Of a stretch of 32,171 nucleotides of DNA, positions 30,699 to 32,171 are shown piece by piece. The stretch is from NCBI RefSeq assembly GCF_000787835.1, contig NZ_BBPP01000064.1:1-32171 (forward strand). The letters run 5' to 3'. Numbering within the stretch: position 1 is the first letter of the stretch; the number at the start of each line of letters is the position of its first letter. The translations under genes were made by a program, and so were the position numbers. This DNA comes from Streptacidiphilus melanogenes. GTDB taxonomy: Bacteria > Actinomycetota > Actinomycetes > Streptomycetales > Streptomycetaceae. The notes beneath the pieces are model-generated. The model searched no databases. It was not told the DNA's origin and saw only the letters and a program-made list of their open reading frames with translations.

Positions 30699-31709
30699 TT
30701 GCGCAAGCGATTCGCCGACAGCGATTCCTTCGTCCGCATCACCCCCAAGGGCGGCAACCGCCGTGGCCGCCGCTCCGACTTGGCCGACGACGCCTACGAG
30801 CCCGTCGCGTACACCCCCGCCGACTTCGGCTGGTTCGAGGGCGACGTCGACTCCGCCGACACCGACCTGATCGACGCCGACTCCTGCGACGCCGGCTTCC
30901 CGCCCTCGGGCAGCGCCGAAGCGCCGCCCGAGGGCGACCGCTGGTCCACCTGGGACCAGTCCACTCCGACCGAGAAGGGCCCCGAACCGCGCCCGGACTG
31001 GGTCGTCACCGAACTCGCCGCGGTCGACACCGAGTTGGGCATCGTGAAGACCGGCAAGGAAGCCGACGTCTTCCTGCTCGAACGCGCCGTTCCCGGCACC
31101 GACCGGCGCACCCTGATGGCGGCCAAGCGTTACCGCGACGGCCACCACCGGCTCTTCCACCGCGACGCGGGCTATCTGGAGGGCCGCAGCCACAAGGAGT
31201 CCCGGGTCAGCCGGGCCATGGCCAAGCGCACCGAGTTCGGCAAGCAGGCCATCGCCGGGCAGTGGGCCGCCGCCGAGTTCGCGGCGCTCTCCCGGCTGTG
31301 GCTGGCGGGCGCCTCCGTGCCCTACCCCGTCCAGATCCTCGGCACCGAGATCCTCATGGAGTTCGTCGGCGACGAGTCCGGCGCCGCCGCGCCGCGCCTC
31401 GCCCAGGTGCGCCCCGAGGAGGCGGACCTGGACGACCTGTGGGACCAACTCGGCCAGAGCCTCTCGCTGCTGGCCCGCGACGGGTACGCCCACGGCGACC
31501 TGTCCGCGTACAACATCCTGGTCCACGAGGGCCGGCTCGTCATCATCGACGTGCCGCAGATCGTCGACGTCATCGCCAACCCGCGCGGTCGCGACTTCCT
31601 GGAGCGCGACGTGCGCAACGTCGGCGCCTGGTTCGTCGCGCGCGGTCTGCCCGAGCGGCGGGTCGAGGAGCTGGCGGCGGCCCTCGCCTTCGATGCGAGG
31701 CTCGACTGA
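30699..31709 (+). CDS. RIO-type serine protein kinase
   Basis: A 336-residue atypical kinase/ATPase of the RIO1 family. TTG 30699 is the start, with AGGAG nine bases upstream (masked in a hairpin). The N-terminal ~105 residues are acidic and Asp/Gly/Pro-rich, without domain. The kinase core shows the flexible P-loop KTGKEADVFLLERA, ATP-binding K143 (AAKRY), the hinge region ILMEFVGDES, the catalytic loop HGDLSAYN (H265, D267, N272) and the metal-binding D284 in IIDVPQIVD. RIO1 proteins in archaea and eukaryotes act in ribosome maturation; the bacterial members have no settled function. A promoter, two micro-ORFs and two hairpins precede it, which is unusually elaborate. A hairpin terminator follows. 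Confidence 0.93.
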   Translation: MRKRFADSDSFVRITPKGGNRRGRRSDLADDAYEPVAYTPADFGWFEGDVDSADTDLIDADSCDAGFPPSGSAEAPPEGDRWSTWDQSTPTEKGPEPRPDWVVTELAAVDTELGIVKTGKEADVFLLERAVPGTDRRTLMAAKRYRDGHHRLFHRDAGYLEGRSHKESRVSRAMAKRTEFGKQAIAGQWAAAEFAALSRLWLAGASVPYPVQILGTEILMEFVGDESGAAAPRLAQVRPEEADLDDLWDQLGQSLSLLARDGYAHGDLSAYNILVHEGRLVIIDVPQIVDVIANPRGRDFLERDVRNVGAWFVARGLPERRVEELAAALAFDARLD

Positions 31710-31744
31710 ACGGCAGTTGAACGGCGGGAAGATTAGCAGGCGGG

Positions 31745-31788
31745 ACGGGCCTGTGTGCGAAGTTTGCGAGATCTCCGCACGGGCCCGT
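31745..31788 (+). terminator. Terminator after RIO kinase gene
   Basis: ACGGGCC (31745-31751) pairs with GGCCCGT (31782-31788) and the inner GTGCG (31755-31759) with CGCAC (31776-31780), a 12-bp bulged stem, 36 bases after the stop. Confidence 0.6.
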
Positions 31789-31851
31789 GCTGGGCTGCGA
31801 TCGTGGGCGAAAGGTCCGGATTTCACCGGTCCGTGCACGCCCGGAGGAGCC

Positions 31852-32171
31852 GTGAGGTACTGCCCACCCTGTCGCCGCTACGTCAGCGGCACCGCGTTCT
31901 CCTGTGCCGGCTGCGGCGTCGCGGCCACGAAGCTTCCGTATGTGGGCCCCGACGCGCCGCTGACGCGGGAGCAGCCGCCTGTCGAGCTCCCCGTGCCGCC
32001 GATGCCGCCGCGGGTCGTGCCCCTGCACGCCGCGCCGCAGGCGCGCCGCTCCCGGGTTCGGCTCGCTCCCGCGCTGCTCGTCGCGGGTCTCGGCTTCGCG
32101 GGCCTGTGCGCGGTCGCGGGCAGTTCGACCCCCGGTGGCGCGGCGAGCGCGCAGGGCGCGCAGCCGCTCAC
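31852..32171 (+). CDS. Zinc-ribbon membrane protein (3' end outside window)
   Basis: An open frame from GTG 31852 to the right edge (106 complete codons, no stop). GGAGGAG lies just before it (31843-31849), spacing short but usable. The N-terminus is a zinc ribbon, CPPCRRYVSGTAFSCAGCG (two C-x2-C pairs), then a Pro-rich linker and a membrane segment, LAPALLVAGLGFAGLCAVAG, followed by a Gly/Ala/Ser-rich external stretch. This resembles actinobacterial single-pass zinc-ribbon proteins of unknown role. Function cannot be assigned from the part visible. Confidence 0.7.
   Translation, partial: MRYCPPCRRYVSGTAFSCAGCGVAATKLPYVGPDAPLTREQPPVELPVPPMPPRVVPLHAAPQARRSRVRLAPALLVAGLGFAGLCAVAGSSTPGGAASAQGAQPL

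Overview
The window is strongly GC-rich with G/C at almost every third codon position. It is densely packed with genes on both strands and has actinobacterial hallmarks: leaderless starts 6-7 nt after TANNNT -10 boxes, GTG/TTG starts, twin CBM2-bearing cellulases with a CebR-type operator, a split LigD-type polymerase/ligase pair, a CGNR protein and an F420-type LLM oxidoreductase. This points to a Streptomyces-like member of the Streptomycetaceae; species cannot be told. No tRNA, rRNA, CRISPR array, insertion sequence or prophage was seen. It looks like ordinary chromosome, probably arm-proximal, rich in secreted enzymes and regulators.

Layout. 1-2100: 3' end of a molybdate transport operon (modB, modC). 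2121-3266: an EamA/DMT exporter behind a leaderless 14-codon leader peptide and an RNA stem. 3395-9003: two paralogous secreted trypsin-like proteases on opposite strands bracket a divergent RidA/LysR pair, an acyl-CoA synthetase and a small unknown protein. 9061-10715: an ArsR-SRPBCC fusion with a palindromic operator inside its promoter, and a HAD hydrolase. 10778-16699: a cellulose-degradation island with GH5-CBM2 endoglucanase, divergent GH6-Fn3-CBM2 cellobiohydrolase, an LLM oxidoreductase and a LacI-family regulator. Three TGGGAGCGCTCCCA-type boxes link the GH6 gene and the regulator gene. 16968-21798: DinB-like protein with an MFS permease, a CGNR regulator, a DHA2 multidrug exporter and a DUF488 protein. 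22150-25616: divergent LigD-type polymerase and ATP-dependent ligase with a palindrome between their leaderless promoters, then another MFS permease. 25714-28412: tyrosine-phosphatase-like protein and a membrane GT39 glycosyltransferase. 28537-29923: a short threonyl-tRNA synthetase without TGS/editing domains, behind a Thr-Thr-Thr leader peptide and an intrinsic terminator. 29934-32171: a cupredoxin lipoprotein, a RIO-type kinase with two upstream small ORFs and a hairpin covering its Shine-Dalgarno, and the start of a zinc-ribbon membrane protein that runs off the window.

The strongest regulatory observations are the threonine attenuator of the second thrS, the leader of the RIO kinase, the leader of the EamA exporter, the CebR-like circuit in the cellulase island and the ArsR operator. 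All are read from sequence only; none has been tested by search or experiment here.
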